Of a stretch of 64,000 nucleotides of DNA, positions 14,336 through 24,850 are shown one piece after another. Under the pieces are notes generated by a model. The model was given only the letters and a program-made list of their open reading frames with translations. It made no database searches and was not told the DNA's origin. The stretch spans positions 429,557 to 493,556 of the forward strand of contig NW_002060960.1 in NCBI RefSeq assembly GCF_000150275.1. The letters run 5' to 3'. Position numbers and translations under genes: made by a program. Position 1 is the first letter of the stretch. Every line of letters begins with the position of its first letter. Source of the stretch: Trichoplax adhaerens (taxonomy: Eukaryota > Placozoa > Uniplacotomia > Trichoplacea > Trichoplacidae).

Positions 14336-17149
14336 ATGGATGAAAAACTTCTTGATTCTAGCGAGGAAACCCAAGTAACGATTAAATCATCTAGACCTAA
14401 TCAACAATCCATCAATTCCAACGAGCTCATTATCATTGAGCAACCATCTGAACAGCAAAATTATGGCACTTCGGAAGAATTACAAAACATCCAATGGATG
14501 CAGCCACCACAAGTTTGCCAACCTGATGCTCCACCTGGTCTTGAATACTTAACACAAATTGATCAACTCTTAATTCATCAAGTGATTGAGATATTCGAAG
14601 GTAGGGAGGCAATCACTTTAAGTAATGCTGCTAAAGCGATAAAGTTTATAGTGCAAGACTGTCATACCTTAACTTAATAACAACGATAATTGCTATCGAT
14701 CGAGGCATTTCATGTTAATTGACAATTAAAAAATTAAAATAGGAATCCATCCTAGACTCCAAATTCTATGTTCCGTTAATACTTTGTTGGATGCTTATGA
14801 TAGAGTACGCGTACAATTGGAAAGATTGAATTTACAGTAACAGTTCATTTATATGAAAATCAATTGAATTTTAACAATTTTCTCTTAGCCGTTACGGGGT
14901 TTCAAACACGAAAGCGATTTTTTGTAAAGAATAGTATGGGCCAGCAAGTCTTGTTTGCCTCTGAACGTAAGTTCGACATTTATTCAAATTGATAAGCACC
15001 TTCAAGTCAAAATTTCACTCTACTGTAGATCAGTTCCTATCATTAATTAATTTTTAGTCTTTCAATCATGAACTTAGGTAATGACTGCTTAACCATGCAA
15101 TGCTGTGGATCCATTCGGCCATTCGAAATAAACTTAACCGACAATATGAAACGAGATATTATCCATTTATCGCGCCCCATGCGATTAGGATGCCGTTGCT
15201 TTCCATGTTGTCTACAAGAATTAGAAGTTCAAGCACCTCCCGGTGAAACTATAGGTTACGTCCGGCAAATGTAAATCAATCTTTTTCCTTACTAAAACAT
15301 CGCTTCATTATCAAATATTTATATCACATCAGCTAACATTCAGTCTATCTTCCATTTCTAATTAGACAAACCTTTGTTAAGCGAGAATTCAACATCTTAA
15401 ATACTTTCAGAGATCCAGTATTAAAAATTAGAGGACCTTGCTGGTTGTGCTCATGCCTTACCGACATCGATTTCGATGTACGTAAATGTTATCTAACTCT
15501 TATTCAACCATCCAATATTGTATTAAAGTGGGCATACTGCTAAAGCCAAATGACTACGCTAGGAAAAAGCAGCCTTCTGCAGCTTCTAGAATATCGGCAT
15601 TGCTAGATACTCAATTTGATTTGTAGATATTGCATTACTAATGTTACAGTTATCTACGACTACGCCAAATTTTTAACTAGCTCGTATTTAATTTCCAGAT
15701 ATTAACGAGTGATGGAGAGACTGTTATAGGGAAAATAACAAAGCAATGGCCTGGATTATGGCGAGAAACGTTTACTCTTGCAGACAATTTTGGGATAAGA
15801 TGTAAGGAAATTTAAAATTTTGATCTCTTCAGGAGAACAACTACGCTAATTGTAATAAGGTGAAAATGCAAGCTTTCATTATATCGTCAAAAGATATTTT
15901 GGCCAATTAGTTAGATTCTCTGTAGTGAAATAATTACGAGTTATCTTCCACCCTGACGCTAACTAATGCAGCTTTTCTGCTGATTAAATATATAATTTAG
16001 CCAAAAATAGAATTCATTTAATTCAATAAATTTTTAATGCCAGATCAAACTTTAGGAAAAAGTTTCATAAAAATCACAAGCACTATAATATTCGCACCAT
16101 AAGTGATCAGGACCAGAAAGAAGCAGCGCATTCTAATATTACGAATTAAAAAATGAAATCTAATAAATTAAATGGTTGATTCGAAAGTTGAAATTAGTTC
16201 CCTGTGTAATTAATATTAAAAATTAGAAAATGAAATTTAATTGACTAGTCGATTCGGAAATTAAGATAAATTCGATATATATCAGATAGAAGCAGCACAT
16301 AATATTAAGAATTAGAAAATGAGATTCAAGTAATTTAAATTTATAATCGGTTCAAAAGTTAATATTTATTCGATATGTAGTGTAAATTTAATGAGATCAA
16401 AATTAAAACCGATACAAATAGACTAGGACAATAATTGAAAGGTTTCGCATATTCGATCTACGTATACATAGGCCTAACTCACTTATAGAACTAAAATCTT
16501 ATACTGCCTTATTATTATTATCACCTATTCTAGTTCCAGTAGATTTAGATGTTAAAATTAAAGCAACGCTACTTGGAGCTGTTTTCCTCATGGTAAGTTT
16601 ATAATCCAGAAATGATGTTAACAATTGTCCATCCATCGCCCTATTTTGATGGGAGATGAATAACCTTCCAATGTTAATCTAATCTAAAAGTTAGCGAATA
16701 GTACTTCTAGTGTCTTTATTAATTTAGTTTTGATTGTAAATATATGCTATAGTAGATGGCAGTATTGAATAATTGTAGATGCTAAAACGCTCGCTGTATC
16801 AATAATTAAAGGCAGCTAGCCTCTCTGTAATCTAAAATTTCTTATTAATCGTAAAGAGTTGTTGGCTCCATCAGTAGTAAGTTTAAAATTTCTTAACTTG
16901 ATATAGTCGTCAATATCGTTGTTTATTACAATTTGATAAATTTGATTTTATGCTTTTTTTCTACACTTTGATAATTCAATTCACTGACAGTTAATAATCG
17001 CCATTTCCTGTCGTTTTTAACAAGTGAATAATATAATATTTTATTTCATTCTTGCCGGTAACAAACGTAATTAAGCTGTTAATATTGAATGTTTATTTTA
17101 GGATTTCATGTATTTTGAAGGAAACAATCGACGTAGAAGACGCTATTAA
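14336..17149 (+). CDS. PLSCR: Phospholipid scramblase
   Basis: Seven exons (14336-14600, 14889-14966, 15078-15270, 15366-15477, 15699-15801, 16534-16592, 17102-17149) join in phase to 285 residues with a TAA stop. The order matches vertebrate PLSCR: PPGLEYL at 66-72, [12 protein letters not shown] in exon 2, a cysteine cluster CRCFPCC at 153-159 (palmitoylation site in the family), QAPPG, GKITKQW, DNFGIRFPVDLDVK at 245-258, and a hydrophobic segment at 261-275 followed by five arginines. Family members are plasma-membrane proteins tied to calcium-stimulated lipid scrambling and to signalling. The N-terminal proline-rich part is short. The first position of the calcium-binding loop, Asp in human PLSCR1, is Leu243 here, which may weaken calcium binding. 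The ATG at 14336 has an in-frame hydrophilic start and fits the family length. Confidence 0.97.
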
Positions 17150-18527
17150 CTAGGGCCTGGTTAAAATTACAGAAATTAATCTATAATGATTTAATTTTCA
17201 ATATCTTTCACTAAGACTGATTGTACTAGTACTATAAGGAAAGTCTATCATTTTTTAATGCAGCTTTTCTATTACAAGAATTATCATTCAAATTGTCTTG
17301 CAGCGCCAATATACTCTCTTCCAGAATAGATAAACTTCATTCTGGCATTTTTCAGCGCTATCTGTTTGTCATCTACTTGCAAGATGACTACATTAGTTTT
17401 AAATTTCTATACCTTGGATATGATTTAATTGTATATTTGGTATATAGAAACTGTTAAAGTCGTTTAGTTAGCAACATGCATATTATAATACTTCAGTTTA
17501 ATTAAGCTGATGATAAAATAGATAATTTCCAAAAATATCATAGAGTATGATCTATTGTATAAAAGTAAAAGTGCATCATAATTTCTCGGTGGGCGTTTTA
17601 TGCAAAGTTGGATTGATGCCTTAGTAAGTTAAAGATGAATTAAGATTTAAAATGATCTATTTAATTTACGCGTATATTGCCCTTTCGACAGACTGAGATA
17701 GAGTGTAAGTAATTTCTGCTAACTTTAGAATATTGATAGAGGCTAGCACTGTTCTTTCTATCTTGATAAATTATGAAATTGTATTATATTTATCTTCCAA
17801 ACCCGTATTTATTATTTTATGCCAGCGATTCTAGATCACTAGCTGTAAATGAAACAGCTATCAAACGAAGTTTGCGTCAAAATATTCAATCTAGTTTAGT
17901 ATTTTAGATTTGTAATACTAATAGAAATTGAATCATGTTTAATGAAAAAATTCTAAATATGGCCATGAGAGAATCTTGTTTCAATGTGAATAATGTGAGC
18001 TACAATAAATTTGCTAAATGAAATTTATTGATAAAAACTGAAAAATATGCTAGATTGATATTGGATGACTTCACAAATGAATTAAAAATGAAAATAAATA
18101 AAGTTTTCAAAGTTATGATATAAAGAATGAACATCTAATTATTCGATTTTTACGTACATTATTACTTCATTTACTCTTGATATTAAATGATACGATAGTG
18201 CTCTTTTCACTATAGCAAATTGAAAAGTTTTTATTAATTTTCATGACTATAACTAGAGGAGAGGTAATTTCAATGTAATTACAATAATCATCACAATTCC
18301 TATCAGTTACTCTTATCGTACTAAATGAATCTCGAACTTGACCATTTTATGGGACTGTCTCTCGTTATTCGGAATATTTGGAACCTATCCATATTGAATA
18401 GTCTCGGATAGCTATCCATCGAAGTTTACTTAGATGTATTAGACAAATACTTTTTAATTAACTTAGCCATATAGGGATGATCATGATGAAAGATTAAAAT
18501 TAAATGTTACAGCTTAGATGTTTATCT
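17150..18527. other. Intergenic region between two convergent genes
   Basis: AT-rich sequence holding the 3' ends of the scramblase gene (plus strand) and the TPR gene (minus strand). No coding exon or repeat family recognised. Confidence 0.6.
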
Positions 18528-21500
18528 TTATTCATTATTGCTTATATTATCACGGCTGCATTCATCAGGATGATTGTGGTAATAAATTTGAAGTGATTTC
18601 TGAAACCTTGAACGAGCTTCTTCATGCTTGCCCTGATCATCATAGATTTTTCCTATTTCGTAATACGATACACTAACATCGGGATGATTTTGGTCAAGCA
18701 CTAATAATTGAATTTTCAGTGCTTTCTCACACATTGAAAGAGCTTCGTTATACCTCCCTTGACGAGAATAAATACTACCTAGATTACAATATGATTTAGC
18801 AATATCGGGATGATTATGATCAAGGATCAATAATTGAATTTGAAGTGATTTCTTATACATGGAAAGAGCTTCTTCATACTTGGACTGAAGATTATAAACG
18901 TTTCCTAGACTACCATATGATTTAGCAACATGAGGATGATTGTGACCAAGAGCGGATAATTGAATTTGAAGCGATTTCTCGTACATTAAGATAGCGTCTT
19001 CATACTTCTTATCCTTTGCACAGACGAGTCCAACATTGCAGTATGTCAGGGCAACATTGTGATGATTGTCGCCATGGATTAATAACTGAATCTTAAGTGA
19101 CTTCTCAAACATAGAAAGAGCTTCTTCAAGCTTATTTTTACGAGAATAGACATTTCCTAGATTGTCATATGATGCAGCAATACTAGGATGGTTGAGATCA
19201 AGAATGGACAATTTAATTTTAAGCGAATCCTCATACTTAGATAGAGCTTCCTCATGCTTGCCCTGATGAATATAAGCGTTCCCTAAACTATCTAGTAACA
19301 TGGCAACATCAGAATGATTTTGACCAAAGAATGACACTTGAATTTTAAACGATTTCTCGTACATAAAAATAGCCTCATCATACTTGCCCTGAAGATCATA
19401 TACAGTCCCAATATTCTTATATAATCTGGCAATTTTAGGATGATGATAACCAAAATTGAACAACTGAATTTTGAGTGATTTCTTGTACATAGAAATTGCT
19501 TCCTCATACTTACCCTGATCACCATATACAGCTCCCATATTGATATATGTATCGGCAAGGGAGTGATGTTTGGAGCCAAGAACTGACAATTCAATTTTAA
19601 GCGATTTCTTAAACATAGAAATTGCTTGTTCATACTTGCCCTGATTCCTATAGACAATTCCTAGATTGCCGTACGATGTAGCCACTTCGGGATGATTTTG
19701 ATCAAAGGCTGATAATCTGATTTTAAGTGATTTCTGATGCATAGAAATTGCCTCTTCATACTTGCCTTGATCACTGTACACACTTCCCATGTTATTATAA
19801 GTTGCAGCAACATTGGAATGATTTTGACCAAGGACCGATATTTGAATTTGGAGGCCTTTGTCAAACATAGAAATAGCCTTTTTAAGTTTATTCTGATAGT
19901 AATAAAGCCCTCCAAGGTTGTTATAGGATGCAGCAACGTCAGGATGATGATGGCCTAGGACTGATAGTTGAATTTTTAATGCTTTCTCGTACATAGAGGT
20001 AGCATCGTTATACTTGCCTTGCTGAGTATAAACATTAGCTAGATGGCGGTATGATAGAGCAATATCGGGATGATTGTGATCGAAAATTGCCAATTGAATT
20101 TTGAGTGACTTCTCGTACATAGAAATAGCCTCTTTATGCTTACCCTGCTCTCTTTTAACAGTTCCAATGTTGTCGTAAGATGTTGCAACAAGAGAATGAC
20201 GGTGACCAAGGATGGATAATTTAATTTTGAGTGACTTTTCATGCATCGATATTGCTTCGTCATGATTGCTAAGATTGGAATAGGCAAGGCCGATGTTATT
20301 ATATGTTGCAGCAACATCGAGATGATCGTGACCAAGAACGGATAACTGAATTTTGAAGGACTTCTTATACATGGAAATAGCCTCCTCATACTTGGCCTGA
20401 CGCAAATAGGTAAGACCAAGGTTATTATAAGATGCAGCAACATCAGGATGATTGCAACCAAAGACAGATAATTGAATATTTAATGATTTTTTATATAAAG
20501 AAATTGCCTCTTGATATTTGATTTGACTAGAATATACATTTGCTAGATTGTTGTAAGGTTTGACAAGATCGGGATGATTATGACCGAGGACTAATAATTG
20601 AATTTGGAGTGATTTCTCATACATACAAATAGCATTTTCATACTTGCCATAGTGAGCATAAACATTTCCTAAATTGCAATAGGATTTGGCAACATTGGGA
20701 TGATTGTCACTAAAGACTGATAATTGAATTTTGAGTGATTTCTCCAACATAGGAATGGCCTCTTCATGCTTACCCTGATCATGATAGGCAAGACCAATGT
20801 TGTTATAGGATACAGCAATATCAGGATGATTATGTCCAAGGACCGATTCTTTAATTTTGACTGATTTTTCATACATGGAAACAGCTTCTTCATGCTTGCT
20901 TTGAGCAGCATACGAGACTCCCAAGTTATTATAGGTTGCAGCAATACTGGGATGATTAGGATCAAGGATGGATAATTGAATTTTCAATGATTTCTGGTAC
21001 ATAGAAGTAGCCTCCTCATACTTGCCTTGATGCTTATACGCAGTTCCTATGTCGTTATAGGATGCAGCAATATCGGGATGGTTGTAGTCAAGGACAAACA
21101 CTTGAATTTTTAAGGACTTCTCATACATGGCGATTGCCATTTCATGCTTGCCTTGATCAATATAGACATTTCCTAGATTGCCGTATAATTTGGCCACATT
21201 TGAATGATGTTGACCATGAACCTTCAATAGAATTTTGAGCGATTTCTCGTACATAGCAATAGCTTCTTCCTGTTTGCCATGATCACGATATACATTTCCT
21301 AAATTGCCGTATGAATTGGCCACATCAGGATGGTCGTGGCTATGAACGAACAATTTAATTTGGAGGGACTTTTTATGCATAGCAATAGCCTCTTCATATC
21401 TGCTCTGATGACTGTAAGCGATCCCAAGGTTGTTATAGGTTTTGGCAACATCGGGATGATGATGACCAAGGAGCGATAATTGAATTTTGATTGACTTCTT

Positions 21501-22370
21501 GTACATAGAAATTGCCTCTTCATACTTGGCTCGATCATTATATAAGGCTCCCATGTTGTTATAGGTGGCGGCAACATCGGGATGATGATGACCTAAGACT
21601 GATAATTGAATTTGAAGTGATTGTTTCAACATTGAAATAGCTTCTTCATGCTTGCTCTGATAAGCATAGCAATTTCCTAAATTGGCATAGGACGTAGAAA
21701 TATCAGGATGATTGTGATCGAAGACGGCTAATTGAATTTTGAGCGATTTGTTATACATAGAAATAGCCTCATCATGCTTGGCTTGATGACTATAAACGGC
21801 GCCCAGGTTGTTATAGATTGCGGCAACACTGGCATGATTATGACCATAGATTGATAATTGAATTTTAAGCGACTTTTTAAACATAGAAAAAACGTCTTGA
21901 TATTTACCTTGAGCAAAATAGACGAATCCTAATAGTTCATAAGAATGGCTGATACCTAAATCGTTCCTGCCTACGCAACTTAATTTTAAATCCAGTGATT
22001 TCGTATAGTAATCTAATGCTTTACTCCAATCTTCTTGCATTCGTTTAATATCACCATGTCTATCTAAACATTGAGTAATGATGATTTGTTCTTGTGATTT
22101 TTCGGCAATTTCTCTTGCTTTCTCGTTGAATTCTTCCGCTTTCATCCATTCACTTCTTCGTATATAAATCTCGCTAATAAGAAGACAGATATCGCTTTGA
22201 AATCGATAATAGTCTTCACTACATGCCAATATGGCTTGAAGGCTATCCGAGAGTTGTGCGCAGCAAGAAATTGCTTCATTAAGATTATCAGATTGATGAT
22301 TATTCACACCCTTTTCACATAGTAATTTTACTTCTTGAGGATTACCGGACTTGACGGATTGGTTGTCCAT
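18528..22370 (-). CDS. Intronless protein with 27 tandem TPR repeats (kinesin light chain/NPHP3 type)
   Basis: One frame of 1280 residues runs from ATG at 22370 to TAA at 18528. Residues 1-140 form a helical, TPR-like lead-in. From residue 141 there are 27 consecutive 42-residue TPR units (126 bases each) with a consensus near YNNLGNVYxxQGKYEEAISM followed by a KSLKIQLSVLGHNHPDVA-like linker. This long 42-residue form is typical of kinesin light chain and nephrocystin-3 related arrays, which are protein-binding solenoids. No other domain (kinase, NB-ARC, death domain) is present, so the partner and pathway are unknown. Nucleotide-level repetition gives several antisense open frames that are artefacts. 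The short hydrophilic C-terminus after the last unit marks the natural end. Confidence 0.97.
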   Translation of the reverse strand: MDNQSVKSGNPQEVKLLCEKGVNNHQSDNLNEAISCCAQLSDSLQAILACSEDYYRFQSDICLLISEIYIRRSEWMKAEEFNEKAREIAEKSQEQIIITQCLDRHGDIKRMQEDWSKALDYYTKSLDLKLSCVGRNDLGISHSYELLGFVYFAQGKYQDVFSMFKKSLKIQLSIYGHNHASVAAIYNNLGAVYSHQAKHDEAISMYNKSLKIQLAVFDHNHPDISTSYANLGNCYAYQSKHEEAISMLKQSLQIQLSVLGHHHPDVAATYNNMGALYNDRAKYEEAISMYKKSIKIQLSLLGHHHPDVAKTYNNLGIAYSHQSRYEEAIAMHKKSLQIKLFVHSHDHPDVANSYGNLGNVYRDHGKQEEAIAMYEKSLKILLKVHGQHHSNVAKLYGNLGNVYIDQGKHEMAIAMYEKSLKIQVFVLDYNHPDIAASYNDIGTAYKHQGKYEEATSMYQKSLKIQLSILDPNHPSIAATYNNLGVSYAAQSKHEEAVSMYEKSVKIKESVLGHNHPDIAVSYNNIGLAYHDQGKHEEAIPMLEKSLKIQLSVFSDNHPNVAKSYCNLGNVYAHYGKYENAICMYEKSLQIQLLVLGHNHPDLVKPYNNLANVYSSQIKYQEAISLYKKSLNIQLSVFGCNHPDVAASYNNLGLTYLRQAKYEEAISMYKKSFKIQLSVLGHDHLDVAATYNNIGLAYSNLSNHDEAISMHEKSLKIKLSILGHRHSLVATSYDNIGTVKREQGKHKEAISMYEKSLKIQLAIFDHNHPDIALSYRHLANVYTQQGKYNDATSMYEKALKIQLSVLGHHHPDVAASYNNLGGLYYYQNKLKKAISMFDKGLQIQISVLGQNHSNVAATYNNMGSVYSDQGKYEEAISMHQKSLKIRLSAFDQNHPEVATSYGNLGIVYRNQGKYEQAISMFKKSLKIELSVLGSKHHSLADTYINMGAVYGDQGKYEEAISMYKKSLKIQLFNFGYHHPKIARLYKNIGTVYDLQGKYDEAIFMYEKSFKIQVSFFGQNHSDVAMLLDSLGNAYIHQGKHEEALSKYEDSLKIKLSILDLNHPSIAASYDNLGNVYSRKNKLEEALSMFEKSLKIQLLIHGDNHHNVALTYCNVGLVCAKDKKYEDAILMYEKSLQIQLSALGHNHPHVAKSYGSLGNVYNLQSKYEEALSMYKKSLQIQLLILDHNHPDIAKSYCNLGSIYSRQGRYNEALSMCEKALKIQLLVLDQNHPDVSVSYYEIGKIYDDQGKHEEARSRFQKSLQIYYHNHPDECSRDNISNNE

Positions 22371-23424
22371 ATTTTAAATTGGATGATGCAGAAAATTTGA
22401 TCAATTCGATACCAGACAATCTGTAGCTAATGTATAATTCAACTATTCTGCTGTTAATAGGAATGGAAGGAAATTATGATAGCTGTTGAAGATGATTTTC
22501 CTATATGCTCAATCCACAACTTTATTATTGTTAATATCACTGTATAGGTAAAAGAAAATCTTATAAACTACAGAAATTAGTGCCAGTAAGCCGTAGCGTT
22601 CCAGAATTTACTGACTGTAAAATAATCCTTCAAAGGCGTTTTCCCCTAGCATTTTATAGCTGAAAAAGATGAAAATATAATAATTAATATTGAAAAGTAT
22701 CATGGGCACTCTACATGACTACGGTGGGTAACGAAGTACCATAACAGTTAAAAGAATTGAATGATAAATGTGTTTCTAGAAGCGATATAATAAAATGTAT
22801 TTACCGGTCGAATAAGACAAAATTTTTAAACACAACTACCAGTGCAAAAAGTAAACAAGAACGATCACTGCATATCCAGCCTCAACTACCAACAACATCC
22901 AGAGAAATGCTACGCGTAGAATAAAACAATTTATGAGCTGGGATACTCTTCTTCTCAGTTCTGACAGGTATCATTTGGCAAATCCAACCTATAAGTTGAA
23001 CTATGACACTACGTCTCTTTTTATGCTTTTCAGTTGGCTTCTACTTTAATGTAAAGTAGGGATAAAGTTATCCAATCAGACTTCAGCTTTATCTTATCCA
23101 GCTAAGCAACTATGCATGTGCTGCCACAAAGTTCAATTTATTACCACCTACTCCAGATTTCCATACTCAATGACTAAGAATATTCCTATCATTCCTATCA
23201 AATTGGGAGACTCTCCTCACCAAATCCTCGACAGTCTACTCATCGAGTTCAATATTTGTCCATGTCGACTACCGGGATAATCATAACAAAATAAGATATC
23301 TAGTTACCAACTATACTGTATTTCGAAAATAATAATTATCAAAATAAATCAATCTCTTGATTCAACGTATAAATAATGTTAAGTAGTCTAGACAAAAAAA
23401 TAACATTAAGAATATTAATAATGA
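22371..23424. other. Upstream flank of the TPR gene
   Basis: AT-rich sequence with no recognised exon. It should contain the promoter of the TPR gene; no strong TATA motif was singled out. Confidence 0.5.
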
Positions 23425-24030
23425 GCTACAAGTATAAAGAGGGCTTTTAAACTCTTCCTAAGATAGGAATCAAAATTTCATGACTGTGAAGAGGCGAGTA
23501 GCTTTGACATCGAATCATAAATGATGTGATAATATATAACAAAATATACAGTATCGAGGAAGTGACCAGGCTAGTGCATCTGATCCAAACAAAAATAAGG
23601 CTAACATGATGGATTACGATCCATAACTAGTAATCTGTGAAGAATGGATTTTAATTCTTCATTATAACGACATTGCAATTCCATGACAGTGAAGAGGCGA
23701 GTAACCTTGGCATCGAACTATAATTCTATGTGATACGATGGCATCGATTAAGAATATAAAGCGTCGAGCAAGTGGTCAGGAAGGTGTCCGACTAGTACAT
23801 CTAATCTAGGCAAAAAGAACCCTAAGAATATTTACAACCATCTATAACTAACTAATCTGTGTAAAGTGAGCTTTTAGCTCTTCCTTAGAAAGGAATAGCA
23901 ATTACAAGATAGTGAAGAGGCAAGTAGCTTTGATATCGAATCAGATAATCATAAGTGATGCGATAGCATACGTAAAAAATATGAAGTAAGTGGTCAGGAA
24001 GCTGTCTGGCTAGCCCATCTAGTTTACTTA
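23425..24030. repeat. Triplicated imperfect repeat of about 204-223 bases
   Basis: Three units are marked by GAAGAGGCRAGTARC at about 23487, 23691 and 23914. Each also has a CTCTTCCTWAGAWAGGAAT-like or related start and a GCAAGTGGTCAGGAAG-like segment. The spacings are 204 and 223 bases. No open frame spans them. Confidence 0.7.
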
Positions 24031-24448
24031 CGAAAAATGTAGAATTTATTGTGCATAATTGGTTACTAAAGCAAACTATCATCAGTTAGATGCAATTACT
24101 GTTACAAAAATGAAATTTTATAAGACTTTTCACATTATGGAGTATACGCAGACTTTGACAGTTCTGTCCTCATCGTAATTAGCGAGGTTATGTTGCGTTA
24201 AAATCAGCAACTACTACAGCATCGACATGAAGTAAATGTGAATACATTCACCGGCAGTCTTGCTACCTAGGCTTTCTTAACTACGTCTTCCTACAGCTCT
24301 TAACCCTTGAATACTAGTGATAAATCACTGTAATAGTGTGATTTGTATCAGGATTAAATATTGTTTTGATGAAATATTAGCGCTAGGCTAGTTTGGTCTC
24401 GCGATTGTTGTTTATCTATGCCGATTAGATCTAGACTTGCTACGTCGC

Positions 24449-24850
24449 CAGGCAAGAATTGCCTACCTAGCGGGAGAAGAAGCTGCGAGCCTAGGGCCGA
24501 ACCTGATTGGCTCTAAAAGGCCTTCAAACATTAGTCAGAAGGACGAAAACAAGCGATGGCTAGCGGCGGCAGAAGCTTATAGTAAAATGTTAATAAATGT
24601 TAGTTCCCGTGTGGGAATTTGTCTGTAAGAAATTTATTCAAAACATGTTGACAAATAGATCAGACCCAGTAGTTTAAAGGGGTCTTGAAGGAAGAGCTAA
24701 GGCAGCCTCTCAGTATTGTTACGTTAAGAGTATGAGATTAGTTTTTTACGATAGATTATAGATTTTTTTTTATTGCTAATACCTGAGAACCTTTTAATAC
24801 TATAATAAAGTTATTTTTATTCTCCGGCGTTCGGTCTCGGTGTTACTGTG
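24449..24850 (+). mobile_element. Dispersed repeat copy B
   Basis: This is the plus-strand copy of the element at 12005-12420, about 12.4 kb away in the opposite orientation. It runs from a CTAGCGGGAG block through ATGTTGACAAATAGATCAGA and GAGCTAAGGCAGCCTC to AATAAAGTTATTTTTATTCT and TTACTGTG. The copies differ by many substitutions and small indels, so they are old. A chance open frame at 24437-24628 lies inside. A solo LTR-like or SINE-like origin is inferred from size and the AATAAA position. Confidence 0.75.

Noticed and set aside
19292-21916. Several antisense or alternate-frame open frames of 60-140 codons inside the TPR gene
   Set aside because: They recur with the 126-base repeat period and have no independent coding character; they are shadows of the TPR frame.
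24437-24628. 63-codon open frame on the plus strand
   Set aside because: It lies across the dispersed repeat and the homologous copy at 12005-12420 does not keep the frame.
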